A stretch of DNA of 64,000 nucleotides from JBMNGG01 sp050949705 (GTDB lineage Bacteria; Bacillota; Thermosediminibacteria; Thermosediminibacterales; Tepidanaerobacteraceae), in assembly GCA_050949705.1 (NCBI GenBank), contig JBMNGG010000005.1:186001-250000 (forward strand), given 5' to 3'. The translations under genes were made by a program, and so were the position numbers. Below the pieces are notes generated by a model, which saw only the letters and a list, made by a program, of their open reading frames with translations, searched no databases and was not told the DNA's origin. This document shows, piece after piece, positions 42,791-51,031 of the stretch (its first letter is position 1; the number at the start of each line of letters is the position of its first letter).

Positions 42791-43873
42791 ATGGCTGTTA
42801 AGGAAAACGATGTAAGCACACAGAAGCGCGAAATAACCAATATAGAATATGTGGGTATGGGCCTGATTTTCGTTTCACTTATCCTTCTATTCATCAAACC
42901 TGAAGTCATAGGCGGTAGCTTTGATGCAATGCTCAATAGTGCTGTAGCCCCTGTTGTCAATGTTTATCTTACTGGCACCCTTGGTACTGCGGTTATTTTA
43001 AGTGTTATGACAGGCCGTATACTAGAAAGGCTTGGTTTTACTGATGCTTTGGTACGTATTTTTACTCCAATCGCAAGAATAATGAGAATAACTCCTCTTA
43101 TCATCGTTCCAGCTATTTATAACATATTAGGTGATATAAATGCTGCCGGAAGAATCACCGGCCCTGCTCTGAAAAAAGCAGGAGCTACAAAGGATGAGCA
43201 AAAAATAGCCGTCGCAACTATGTTCCAATCACAGCAATCATTCTCAACTTTTATGCTTGGCTTAGTCGCCTTTGCTAATGGCGGTATCTGGGCTTTCCCA
43301 ATAGTAATTATTGGAGTGCTCCTTCCTGTTGTAGTAATTCCTTTTATACTCAGCAAAACTTTATATAGAGATGTCAAATATAAGGATATAAGTGAGATGC
43401 CCAGATTCACTCCCAATACACCAATAATGCCAACAATATTTAACGGTGCTCGTGAGGGTGCCGAGCTGATGTTCTTATTATTAATCCCAGCTGTTGTAGT
43501 TGTATATGCTATTATCGGTTTGCTGACATATATGGGTATTTGGCCTGCAATTCAATCAGCAATGAGCTCTTTCCTAACTGCCTTATCAATCGACCCAGAA
43601 ACCGGTATGCAATCAATTCTTGTAGCACCAACTCTTGCCATGAACACACTTACCGAGACCATTGGTACAATACCCACACGTTTTGCTATAGGTTCCTTCA
43701 TTCTGGCCGCATCAGGTCTGCCTTTGCAGATACCTTTTGCCCAAATCCCGGCTGTTTGGTCTCAAGCTTCAGACCTTTCAACCGGCGAAGCAATGCAGGC
43801 AGCCGTCGTTGGTTTGGTAATACGTCTATTTAGCGCATTTGCACTGGCTTGGATACTAACACCGATGGTGTAA
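42791..43873 (+). CDS. Membrane carrier, nucleoside-recognition (Gate) domain type
   Basis: A 360-residue protein with about nine membrane segments. Stretches such as GDINAAGRITGPALKKAGAT, FQSQQSFSTFMLGLVAFANG and FNGAREGAELMFLLLIPAV resemble the Gate/nucleoside-recognition domains of transport and spore-maturation proteins (YjiG/SpmA-like). ATG follows AAAGGAGG. Together with the amidohydrolase and Nif3-like gene it probably forms an uptake-and-hydrolysis pathway for a small amide or cyclic compound. Ends in a terminator. Confidence 0.7.
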   Translation: MAVKENDVSTQKREITNIEYVGMGLIFVSLILLFIKPEVIGGSFDAMLNSAVAPVVNVYLTGTLGTAVILSVMTGRILERLGFTDALVRIFTPIARIMRITPLIIVPAIYNILGDINAAGRITGPALKKAGATKDEQKIAVATMFQSQQSFSTFMLGLVAFANGGIWAFPIVIIGVLLPVVVIPFILSKTLYRDVKYKDISEMPRFTPNTPIMPTIFNGAREGAELMFLLLIPAVVVVYAIIGLLTYMGIWPAIQSAMSSFLTALSIDPETGMQSILVAPTLAMNTLTETIGTIPTRFAIGSFILAASGLPLQIPFAQIPAVWSQASDLSTGEAMQAAVVGLVIRLFSAFALAWILTPMV

Positions 43874-43896
43874 GATATATTTATTCATAATCATTC

Positions 43897-43943
43897 AAGG
43901 GGCTGTCACAATTACTTCTTAGTAATTTGTACAGCCCTTTTTA
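43897..43943 (+). terminator. Terminator of the Nif3-amidohydrolase-carrier operon
   Basis: A long stem, AAGGGGCTGT with ACAGCCCTTT and inner AATTACT/AGTAATT, followed by TTTTT. Confidence 0.88.
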
Positions 43944-44290
43944 TATAGCAAAGAGTAATCTTTTTATAAAGTTTAACAAGAGTTTCTTTCCCTTCTTGAT
44001 TGATAACAATGTGTCTTACCCTTCAAAGTCTCGGGACCACACCAAACCTATTTTCCCTTTCACTTCTAACATTCCCTTTATTCACTTCTAACATTCCCTT
44101 TACATTTACATAAAACAAAACAGGTTAATTCTTGTTGTTACATCAGTTATTAAATTTCACAATATTTATATTTTGTTGTTTGGATTTTTTATAATTACTA
44201 ATTTCCCTTAAAGTATGTAGCAAAATTTAAAACAAAACATATTATGTTACTAGGAAAGGCTGAAAATCATCTTTAGAAAGGAGTGTAATT
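43944..44290. other. Noncoding spacer with a 22-bp tandem repeat
   Basis: About 350 bases without a gene. Two perfect adjacent copies of a 22-mer (TTCACTTCTAACATTCCCTTTA) lie at 44059-44080 and 44081-44102. A CATATTAT element at 44238-44245 resembles a sporulation sigma-K -10 box (CATANNNT), though no clear -35 accompanies it. Confidence 0.5.
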
Positions 44291-45133
44291 ATGAAAAATC
44301 TAGATAAAGTTATGAAGGACATGGAGAAAGCTACAGAAAAACTCGCTGAAATGCTTAATGAAAAAGAAGAACCTATACCAGATACTGAATCAGAATTTGA
44401 TATGAAAGTGGAAGAGTTAACTGAAGTCTTAGATATAGCAGAGGTAGAAAATGAGGATATTAAAGTTGCCGAAGACGCGCAAATCCGTGATTGTGGTTGT
44501 GATGAAAACAATGTTAATCAAGTTTCTCCAGAACCATGCAATCGGGTTGTAAGATTCCATTGCATTAGAAATATTCCTGAGGGGTTAAGACTTGATAGAG
44601 TAAAAGACTTCCGTGTAGTATATGACCCAACAGATTTAAGGGCTTTTGTTGAGGAAGCCGATATAAGCGTTACACCACCTCCTGGTTGCCCGGATCTGAC
44701 ACTTACAGTTTTCGCAGTTCGGGTAGTAGGATGTATTCCTGTTAGTATTAGCGCACTCGCCTTTGAGGGTAGATGTGGTGTCAATCTCTTCCCACGACGC
44801 AGAGAAGAAGATAAAGTAGCATTATGCTGCAGTACTACGGTATGTGTTGATAATGTAATTTGCTACAGGGGTACTCGGGAACAGGCAGAAGCAGCAGCAG
44901 CCGCAATCCAAGCCAGACTTAGATTTAGGAGGAAAGATAATGCAAATGTAACCGAAGTTGATGTAGTCACTCAACATAAGCCTGATCCATGTGACGCTGT
45001 ACCTTTACTTTTTGCAGTTGGTAGAATATTCCAAGTTCCGGTTGACGGTGACAATGACAATCCAAAGATATTAGCATTTAGCGGTGCTTTTAGACTACCA
45101 TCTTGCCCAAGTCAACAAAATACAGTCATGTAG
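44291..45133 (+). CDS. Cys-rich protein, unknown function
   Basis: A 280-residue protein that I do not recognise. Residues 1-65 are acidic and helical (EKATEKLAEMLNEKEEP ...). The rest is beta-rich with 13 cysteines, among them DCGCDE, GCP, GRCGV and LCCSTTVC, and no signal peptide. An alanine run (AEAAAAAIQARL) interrupts it. Cytoplasmically made Cys-rich proteins with no export signal are often spore coat or exosporium components in this phylum; that is only a suggestion. The ATG follows AGAAAGGAG. Single gene with strong terminator. Confidence 0.75.
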   Translation: MKNLDKVMKDMEKATEKLAEMLNEKEEPIPDTESEFDMKVEELTEVLDIAEVENEDIKVAEDAQIRDCGCDENNVNQVSPEPCNRVVRFHCIRNIPEGLRLDRVKDFRVVYDPTDLRAFVEEADISVTPPPGCPDLTLTVFAVRVVGCIPVSISALAFEGRCGVNLFPRRREEDKVALCCSTTVCVDNVICYRGTREQAEAAAAAIQARLRFRRKDNANVTEVDVVTQHKPDPCDAVPLLFAVGRIFQVPVDGDNDNPKILAFSGAFRLPSCPSQQNTVM

Positions 45134-45141
45134 AAGAGTAA

Positions 45142-45183
45142 AAACAGGGGCTCATGAAATAAGTTTTCGTGCCCCTGTTTTTT
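45142..45183. terminator. Bidirectional terminator
   Basis: A perfect 10-bp stem (45142-45151 with 45171-45180, AAACAGGGGC) flanked by A- and T-rich tracts. It separates the Cys-rich gene from the convergent transketolase pair. Confidence 0.88.
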
Positions 45184-45208
45184 ATTCTTGGTGTAATACA
45201 GTTTTATT

Positions 45209-46135
45209 CTATTTCTTTAACTCCTGGGCCGCTTTTACTATATCTTTTGCTGTTAAATTGTACAACTCCAACAATTCACCGGGTTTACCCGATTGACCGA
45301 ATTTATCTTTTACTCCTATTCTCCTCATGGGTGTAGGCTTTTTCTCGGCCAAAACTTCAGCAACCGCACTACCAAGCCCTCCAATAATGCTATGTTCTTC
45401 AGCCGTAACTATGGCATCGCATTCGGCGGCTTTTAATATTATATCTTCATCAATGGGTTTTAAAGTATGAATGTTTATTACCATGGCATTTATTCCATCA
45501 TCTTCAAGTAGTTTTGCAGCTTTTAATGCCTCTGAAACCATAATGCCAGTAGCTATTATGGCGACATCCGAACCTTCTTTAAGCACTTTACCTTTACCTA
45601 TTTCAAACTCATAACTTTCATCAAAAATAGTTTCTACTGCAAGACGTCCAAACCTAAGGTATACCGGTCCTTTATGCAACGCAGCGGCTCTTACAGCCTT
45701 TTTTGCTTCTACAGCATCAGCAGGGTTAATAACAGTCATATTTGGCAGGGCTCTCATGATCGCTAAATCCTCAATTGCCTGATGAGTTGCACCATCCTCA
45801 CCCACTGTCAAACCAGCATGGGTAGCCGCAACTTTTACATTTAACTCAGGATAGCAAATTGAATTGCGCACTTGCTCAAAAGCCCTTCCTGTAGCAAAGA
45901 TAGCAAATGTGCTGGCAAAGGGAATCTTGCCACAGGTTGCAAAACCTGCTGCCGTGCACATAAGATCTTGTTCAGCTATGCCCATATTAAAAAAACGCTC
46001 AGGAAACCTTTTCCCAAATACTGCTGTCTTGGTAGAACCAGAAAGGTCCGCATCCAAGACTACTATATCTTTCATCTCTTCGCCTAGTTCAGCCAAAGCC
46101 TCCCCATAAGCCTCACGAGTAGCAATCTTCGTCAT
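45209..46135 (-). CDS. Transketolase, C-terminal subunit
   Basis: A 308-residue protein carrying the pyrimidine-binding and C-terminal domains of transketolase: ATREAYGEALAELG, LDADLSGSTKT, RFFNMGIAEQDLMCTAAG (catalytic Glu), THAGLTVGEDGATHQAIED, and KFGQSGKPGELLELY at the end. Many anaerobes split transketolase into two genes. With the N-terminal subunit it transfers two-carbon units in the pentose phosphate pathway using thiamine diphosphate. ATG follows GGAGGAG; 74 bp after its partner. Confidence 0.95.
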   Translation of the reverse strand: MTKIATREAYGEALAELGEEMKDIVVLDADLSGSTKTAVFGKRFPERFFNMGIAEQDLMCTAAGFATCGKIPFASTFAIFATGRAFEQVRNSICYPELNVKVAATHAGLTVGEDGATHQAIEDLAIMRALPNMTVINPADAVEAKKAVRAAALHKGPVYLRFGRLAVETIFDESYEFEIGKGKVLKEGSDVAIIATGIMVSEALKAAKLLEDDGINAMVINIHTLKPIDEDIILKAAECDAIVTAEEHSIIGGLGSAVAEVLAEKKPTPMRRIGVKDKFGQSGKPGELLELYNLTAKDIVKAAQELKK

Positions 46136-46209
46136 ATTATATCTCCTCCAAAATAAGGTATTTAGTCCTAATATAAATTATTAGGTATAAAATACAAAAC
46201 CCATATTCT

Positions 46210-47031
46210 TTAAAGTGCCTCGAGTGCCTCTTTAGCCTGCTCCTTAGACGGTGCTTTCCCATGCCAACCGACCTGGTTTTCCATAAAGGACACTCCCTTA
46301 CCTTTTACAGTTTTTGCTACTATAACAGTAGGTTTGCCTTTTACATTTTTAGCCTCTTCAACAGCATTTATTATCTGTCTTACGTCATGTCCGTCTATAT
46401 CTATAACATTCCAACCAAAGGCTCTAAACTTTTCCTGAATATTTTCCGGTGACATCACTTCTACGATAGAACCATCAATTTGAAGCCCGTTATAATCTAC
46501 AAAAGCCGTTATATTATCCAATTTATAATGGGATGCTGTCATAGCTGCTTCCCAAATCTGGCCTTCTTGGATTTCACCATCGCCCATCACCACATATACT
46601 CGATAAGACTTGTTATCTAATTTAGCTGCTAAGGCCATGCCATTAGCACAAGATAAACCTTGCCCTAATGAACCCGTGGTCATATCCAGACCCGGCGTTA
46701 CTTTCATATCTGGATGTCCTTGCAAAATGGAACCTGTTTTTCGTAGTTTTATCAACTCTTCCTTAGGAAAAAATCCCTTCTCCGCTAAAGCCGCATAAAG
46801 AACTGGTGCAGCATGTCCTTTTGACAAAACAAATCGGTCTCTTTCCGGCCATTCTGGATTATTAGAATCTACATTCATTACGTGAAAGTAAAGAGTCGTA
46901 ATTATATCAGCACTTGACAATGAACCACCTGGGTGACCTGAACCCGATTCAGCTGTCATTTCAATAATATGACGTCTAATAATACGCGCTTTTGACTCAA
47001 GTTCCTTAATAGTGTTAGATGGTATACTCAT
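46210..47031 (-). CDS. Transketolase, N-terminal subunit
   Basis: A 273-residue protein with the thiamine-diphosphate-binding half of transketolase. SGHPGGSLSSADIITTLYF, LSKGHAAPVLYAAL, TGSLGQGLSCANGMALA, and the TPP motif GDGEIQEGQIWEAAM with FVDYNGLQIDG are intact. ATG follows AAGGAGCG. First of the two subunit genes. Confidence 0.95.
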   Translation of the reverse strand: MSIPSNTIKELESKARIIRRHIIEMTAESGSGHPGGSLSSADIITTLYFHVMNVDSNNPEWPERDRFVLSKGHAAPVLYAALAEKGFFPKEELIKLRKTGSILQGHPDMKVTPGLDMTTGSLGQGLSCANGMALAAKLDNKSYRVYVVMGDGEIQEGQIWEAAMTASHYKLDNITAFVDYNGLQIDGSIVEVMSPENIQEKFRAFGWNVIDIDGHDVRQIINAVEEAKNVKGKPTVIVAKTVKGKGVSFMENQVGWHGKAPSKEQAKEALEAL

Positions 47032-47079
47032 CTTATATCTCGCTCCTTTTTATAATATTTAAGAATCGGTGAAGAGTTT

Positions 47080-47913
47080 TCAGTTAAATCCCTCACCCAA
47101 AACCTCATGTACATCATGTATAATAATAAAAGCTTGTGGATCTATTTTGTAAACCACATCTTTTAGCCTAGAAACTTCTAAACGGGTTATTACACAAAGA
47201 ATAATATCTTTACTGTCTAGTGTATATCCTCCTTTTGCCTCTAAAAAAGTCACTCCTCGCTCCATTTCATTTAGTATTTTTTGTGATATTTCTCCAGATT
47301 TGGCGGAAATGATATAAACAGCCTTAGCATAATTAAAGCCTTCTTGAATAAGATCAATAACCTTGCTGCTTATAATCAGTGCTATACATGCATACATAGC
47401 TAATTCCCAATCAAAAGCAATACCGCTTAAAACAATCACAAAAAAATCAACTATTAGTACTCCTTGCCCTATGCTTATTGATGGGATAAAATGGTTTAAC
47501 ACGATTGCTGCTAAGTCTGTTCCGCCGGTGGACCCCCCGGCCTTGAAAACCACTCCAAGGCCTATTCCTAAAATAGTTCCTCCATATACGGTTGAAAGCA
47601 TTAAATCGCGTGTTACAACAGGAAAATCCACAGTAATTTCAGTAAAAATAGAAAAAAGTAGTCCTCCAACCAAGGTTTTTACGCCAAAACCTTTACCTAG
47701 AAATACTACTCCTGATAAAAATAGTGGAATATTAAGAGCAAGCATCGTCCAACCAATGGGCAAATTGAAAAGATAGTGAAAAACCGTGGCAAGTCCACTA
47801 ACTCCACCAGCGGCAATTTTATTTGGAACAAGAAACATTGTCAACCCTAAGGCGCTTATAAAAGAACCAAGGACTATTTGAATATACTCTGAGAGGAGGG
47901 TTTTAAACTTCAT
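47080..47913 (-). CDS. YitT family membrane protein (DUF161/DUF2179)
   Basis: A 277-residue protein with five or six membrane segments (residues 10-190) and a soluble C-terminal DUF2179 domain. The family signatures ALGLTMFLVPNKIAAGGVSGLA, GGSTGGTDLAA and YVISAKSGEISQKI-like segment (AVYIISAKSGEISQKIL) are clear. YitT proteins are widespread in Firmicutes and of unknown function, often annotated as membrane proteins related to YpjC/YqfU. Lies between transketolase and the surface-polysaccharide cluster. Confidence 0.92.
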   Translation of the reverse strand: MKFKTLLSEYIQIVLGSFISALGLTMFLVPNKIAAGGVSGLATVFHYLFNLPIGWTMLALNIPLFLSGVVFLGKGFGVKTLVGGLLFSIFTEITVDFPVVTRDLMLSTVYGGTILGIGLGVVFKAGGSTGGTDLAAIVLNHFIPSISIGQGVLIVDFFVIVLSGIAFDWELAMYACIALIISSKVIDLIQEGFNYAKAVYIISAKSGEISQKILNEMERGVTFLEAKGGYTLDSKDIILCVITRLEVSRLKDVVYKIDPQAFIIIHDVHEVLGEGFN

Positions 47914-48017
47914 ATTCTCACTTCTTTGATTATGCTAGTATTTAATTAACACAATAATTTTCTATACTAAGACAGCACTTGATCTAATTAAAACCTGTCA
48001 CTCTTGTTTTTGTATTT

Positions 48018-48773
48018 TTAATAACCCTTCTTAAAAAATAATCTTTCCATGACTACCTTTATTAAAAATATCGGAAGCACACTCATTCTCTTGAATCGTG
48101 AAGGTTGAGTAACAAGTCTGTATAACCACTCTAAGCCTGCTTTTTGCATAAAGACAGGAGCTCGGCGCACAGTTCCCGAAAGAACGTCTAAACTACCTCC
48201 AACCCCCATAGCTACACGAACCTTCAATTTTTCTTTATTATTAAGCATGAACATCTCCTGTTTTGGATAGCCCATAGCAACCAGTAATATATCAGGTCTG
48301 TTTTCATTAATTCTATTTACCACTTCATGTTCTTCATCTTTATTAAAATACCCATGATATGTTCCAGCAATTCGAACATTAGGAAACATAGAAATTATCT
48401 TATTGCCAGCTAATTCAGCGATACCCGGTTTTCCACCTAGTAAAAAAAAGCTTAATCCTTCCTCATTAGCAAGAACAAGCATTTTCATCATGAAGTCAAA
48501 TCCAGTAGTCCTTTCACTAAGGGGCTTTCCTAAAATCTTTGAAGCTAATACTACGCCAATACCATCAGGTAAGCATATATCGCTTGAATTAATTAAAGTC
48601 TTTATCTCTTTATCTGTACGGGCAGCCATGATTATTTCTGCATTCGGAGTAACTATTATTCTACAAGTATTAAGTTTTAAATAATCACTTACTCTCTTAC
48701 AAGCTTCTTCATAATCAACACGATGGAGATCAATTCCCAAAATATTAATCTTGTCCCCTTCATCTACTCTCAT
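48018..48773 (-). CDS. tagA: WecG/TagA/CpsF family glycosyltransferase
   Basis: A 251-residue GT26-family enzyme that, in teichoic acid and enterobacterial antigen synthesis, adds N-acetylmannosamine to lipid-linked GlcNAc. Conserved segments NILGIDLHRVDYEEA, VTPNAEIIMAA, DICLPDGIGVVLASKILG, ERTTGFDFM, FFLLGGKPG and MGVGGSLDVLSGTVRRAP are present; the last contains the usual catalytic-region residues. ATG at 48773 follows GGAGGGAG; an earlier ATG at 48809 would overlap csaB by 50 bp. Transcribed after csaB with a 14-bp overlap, implying secondary cell-wall polymer synthesis. Confidence 0.92.
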   Translation of the reverse strand: MRVDEGDKINILGIDLHRVDYEEACKRVSDYLKLNTCRIIVTPNAEIIMAARTDKEIKTLINSSDICLPDGIGVVLASKILGKPLSERTTGFDFMMKMLVLANEEGLSFFLLGGKPGIAELAGNKIISMFPNVRIAGTYHGYFNKDEEHEVVNRINENRPDILLVAMGYPKQEMFMLNNKEKLKVRVAMGVGGSLDVLSGTVRRAPVFMQKAGLEWLYRLVTQPSRFKRMSVLPIFLIKVVMERLFFKKGY

Positions 48774-49869
48774 TTGCTCCCTCCAATAAATCAATAGCCA
48801 ATCTCGCATTTTCCCAAGCTAATACAGCTAGTTGTTGCTTTTTCTCATGTAGTATTTCCTGGCTTTTTGAACTATTATTAAGAGCTTGTTCAAGCAATTT
48901 ACATAAAGCGACCAAATCCAAGTCACCAGGTTTTCCGGCTGATGGTTGTTCGACCCTTTGGAGAAAATTCTCTACCTTTGGATCATAGACTAAACCCACT
49001 AAAGGAACTTCATTCATAGCTCCAAAAATTAAAGCATGGAGTCTCATCCCAAAAATCAGATCCATTTTACCGCTTAGCCACAATACCCCTCTAGGGTCCA
49101 TGAAACGGGGAATAATAGAAGCTTTCTCTTTCATTAGTTTCATTACTTCCAAAGATTCTTGATAATCATTGGGAAATTGCATGGGTAAAAATATAATATT
49201 TGCTTTATGGCTTTGTATTAAATAGTCGCATGCCGAAGCTATTATTTTTCTGCTTTTATTTAAGTTCCACTGTCTAACAGATACACCTATTCTCGGTCGC
49301 TTATCCGTAATTTTAATATCTAGTTTTTCCAACATTTTATAACCGGCTTCATCATCTATAGAATTTAAGGCAAAAGCCGGATCCGCTGTAACAATTATAG
49401 GGGGATTGGATATACCTAGATTCTCAAACTCTCTCTTAGACTGTTCGTCTCTTACAGTTATTAAATCTACCATGTTACCTACAATTTTAATCATACGTTT
49501 GTTAATATCTCTCAAGACCGGTCCTACACCGTTGGCGTAAAACATCACTTTCTTATTTAACTTTTTAGCAACATATAAAATGAAAAGGTAATAGGGGATA
49601 GAACGATTACTGGTGATATCTTGAAGGAGACCGCCTCCACCGCTTATTACTAAATCAGTTCTCGCTATTTCTCTTATTATAGCTATCGGACTAGTTCTCT
49701 GTACAGCCTTGATATCATACTGCTTTTGTGTGCTTAAAGGTTTAGCTGAAAGAGCTGTAATCTCGATATCACTTTTAAATTTTTTAAGTGATTCAACAAT
49801 AGCCATGAGTATGGCTTCATCTCCGGTATTACCAAAACCATAATACCCGGAAACCAGTACTCTTCGCAT
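48760..49869 (-). CDS. csaB: Polysaccharide pyruvyl transferase CsaB
   Basis: A 369-residue enzyme adding ketal pyruvate to a cell-wall polysaccharide; in Bacillus anthracis this modification anchors S-layer-homology proteins. Typical segments: VLVSGYYGFGNTGDEAIL at the start, SGGGGLLQD, ANGVGPV, VSVRQW, and MRLHALIFGAMNEVPLVGLVYDPKV. ATG at 49869 follows AAAAGGAG; an upstream ATG at 49890 precedes it. Its presence suggests that this organism carries SLH-type surface proteins, none of which is in the window. Confidence 0.93.
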   Translation of the reverse strand: MRRVLVSGYYGFGNTGDEAILMAIVESLKKFKSDIEITALSAKPLSTQKQYDIKAVQRTSPIAIIREIARTDLVISGGGGLLQDITSNRSIPYYLFILYVAKKLNKKVMFYANGVGPVLRDINKRMIKIVGNMVDLITVRDEQSKREFENLGISNPPIIVTADPAFALNSIDDEAGYKMLEKLDIKITDKRPRIGVSVRQWNLNKSRKIIASACDYLIQSHKANIIFLPMQFPNDYQESLEVMKLMKEKASIIPRFMDPRGVLWLSGKMDLIFGMRLHALIFGAMNEVPLVGLVYDPKVENFLQRVEQPSAGKPGDLDLVALCKLLEQALNNSSKSQEILHEKKQQLAVLAWENARLAIDLLEGANESR

Positions 49870-49939
49870 TGATTTTTCTCCTTTTTTCATAGAGATATAT
49901 CCCCCTATTATAGAACACCATTAATTTCAAATCTTTAAT

Positions 49940-51031
49940 TTAGTCTACCAGGATCTTTTTGTAGATCTGAATAGTCTTTTCAATCATCGCATTAGAAGAG
50001 AATTTTTCTAGCACAGTCTTTTGACCTTTTTCTCCCATTATTCTTGAATCAGTTTTGTTTGATAAGACTTTTATTATACTTTCAGCAAGAGCCTTATCAT
50101 TTCCTGGTGATACTAATATTCCATTTGAATTGTTTTTCACAACTTCCGGTATCCCGCCTACTTCACTGGCAATAACCGGCTTGCCTAAAGCCATAGCTTC
50201 AAGTAAAGCTAAACCTAAACCTTCACTGATAGAAGGTAGTACAAAAACATCAAAATCTGAAATAAGACTTTCCACTTGTCGCCTATATCCTAAAAATTCA
50301 ACTTTGCCTTGTATATCAAGGTCAATGCACATTTTTTTTAGTGATTCTCTAAGATTACCATCTCCTACAATCACTAGCCTAGCTTCAGGATAAGTCTTTA
50401 GTACATGATAAAATGCGTTTATTGCATATTCATAACCTTTTTCAGGTACTAATCGAGCTACAATTCCTATAATAGGAATATTTAAATCAAGCCCAAGCTC
50501 TTTTCGCAAAGTCGGTACTACATCTGTAAATTTCGACAGATTAATACCATTATATATTATTGTAATCATATTTCCAGGAACGCCGCTTTCAATAAGACTT
50601 ATTTTCACTGCTCTTGATATAGCTATAATATGATCTGTAAATAAATTCGATAGAAGTTTTGTTAAAGTCCTCTTAATAAAACCATTATCTTGACTGCCTA
50701 AACCGTGGCGTGTCATAATTACTTTACAGCCCGATAGTTTACCGGCAATTCGCCCAGCAAAACTAGCATGAGTATGGACAATGTCTACCTTTTCCCGGGA
50801 AATAATTTTTCGCAGTTCTCTTATATGCTTGAGATTCGTAGAGCTTTCTCCCCCTTGTAAAGCAAATACTTTTATATTACGGGACTTTAGCTCTCTTTCT
50901 AGTTCTCCACCCCCGGGACAGGCAACTATTATTTCCATATTATTGTCGTTTTTATCAGGAATCAGATTAAAAAGGTACCTACCGGCACCTCCTATATTAG
51001 TATCTGAAAGAACATGCAGTACTTTAACCAT
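49940..51031 (-). CDS. GT4 family glycosyltransferase
   Basis: A 363-residue GT-B fold transferase. N-terminal LHVLSDTNIGGAGRYLFNL and VHTHASFAGRIAG, donor-site segments GIVARLVPEKGYEYAI and VLPSISEGLGLALLEAMALGKPVIAS (the E-x7-E motif) identify GT4. It acts on a nucleotide-sugar, probably at the membrane during assembly of the surface polymer. ATG follows GGAGAAAAG and overlaps the end of the ligase gene by 8 bp. Confidence 0.92.
   Translation of the reverse strand: MVKVLHVLSDTNIGGAGRYLFNLIPDKNDNNMEIIVACPGGGELERELKSRNIKVFALQGGESSTNLKHIRELRKIISREKVDIVHTHASFAGRIAGKLSGCKVIMTRHGLGSQDNGFIKRTLTKLLSNLFTDHIIAISRAVKISLIESGVPGNMITIIYNGINLSKFTDVVPTLRKELGLDLNIPIIGIVARLVPEKGYEYAINAFYHVLKTYPEARLVIVGDGNLRESLKKMCIDLDIQGKVEFLGYRRQVESLISDFDVFVLPSISEGLGLALLEAMALGKPVIASEVGGIPEVVKNNSNGILVSPGNDKALAESIIKVLSNKTDSRIMGEKGQKTVLEKFSSNAMIEKTIQIYKKILVD

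Noticed and set aside
44059..44102. Possible CRISPR start because of two identical 22-mers.
   Set aside because: The copies are directly adjacent with no spacers, and there are no cas genes anywhere in the window.
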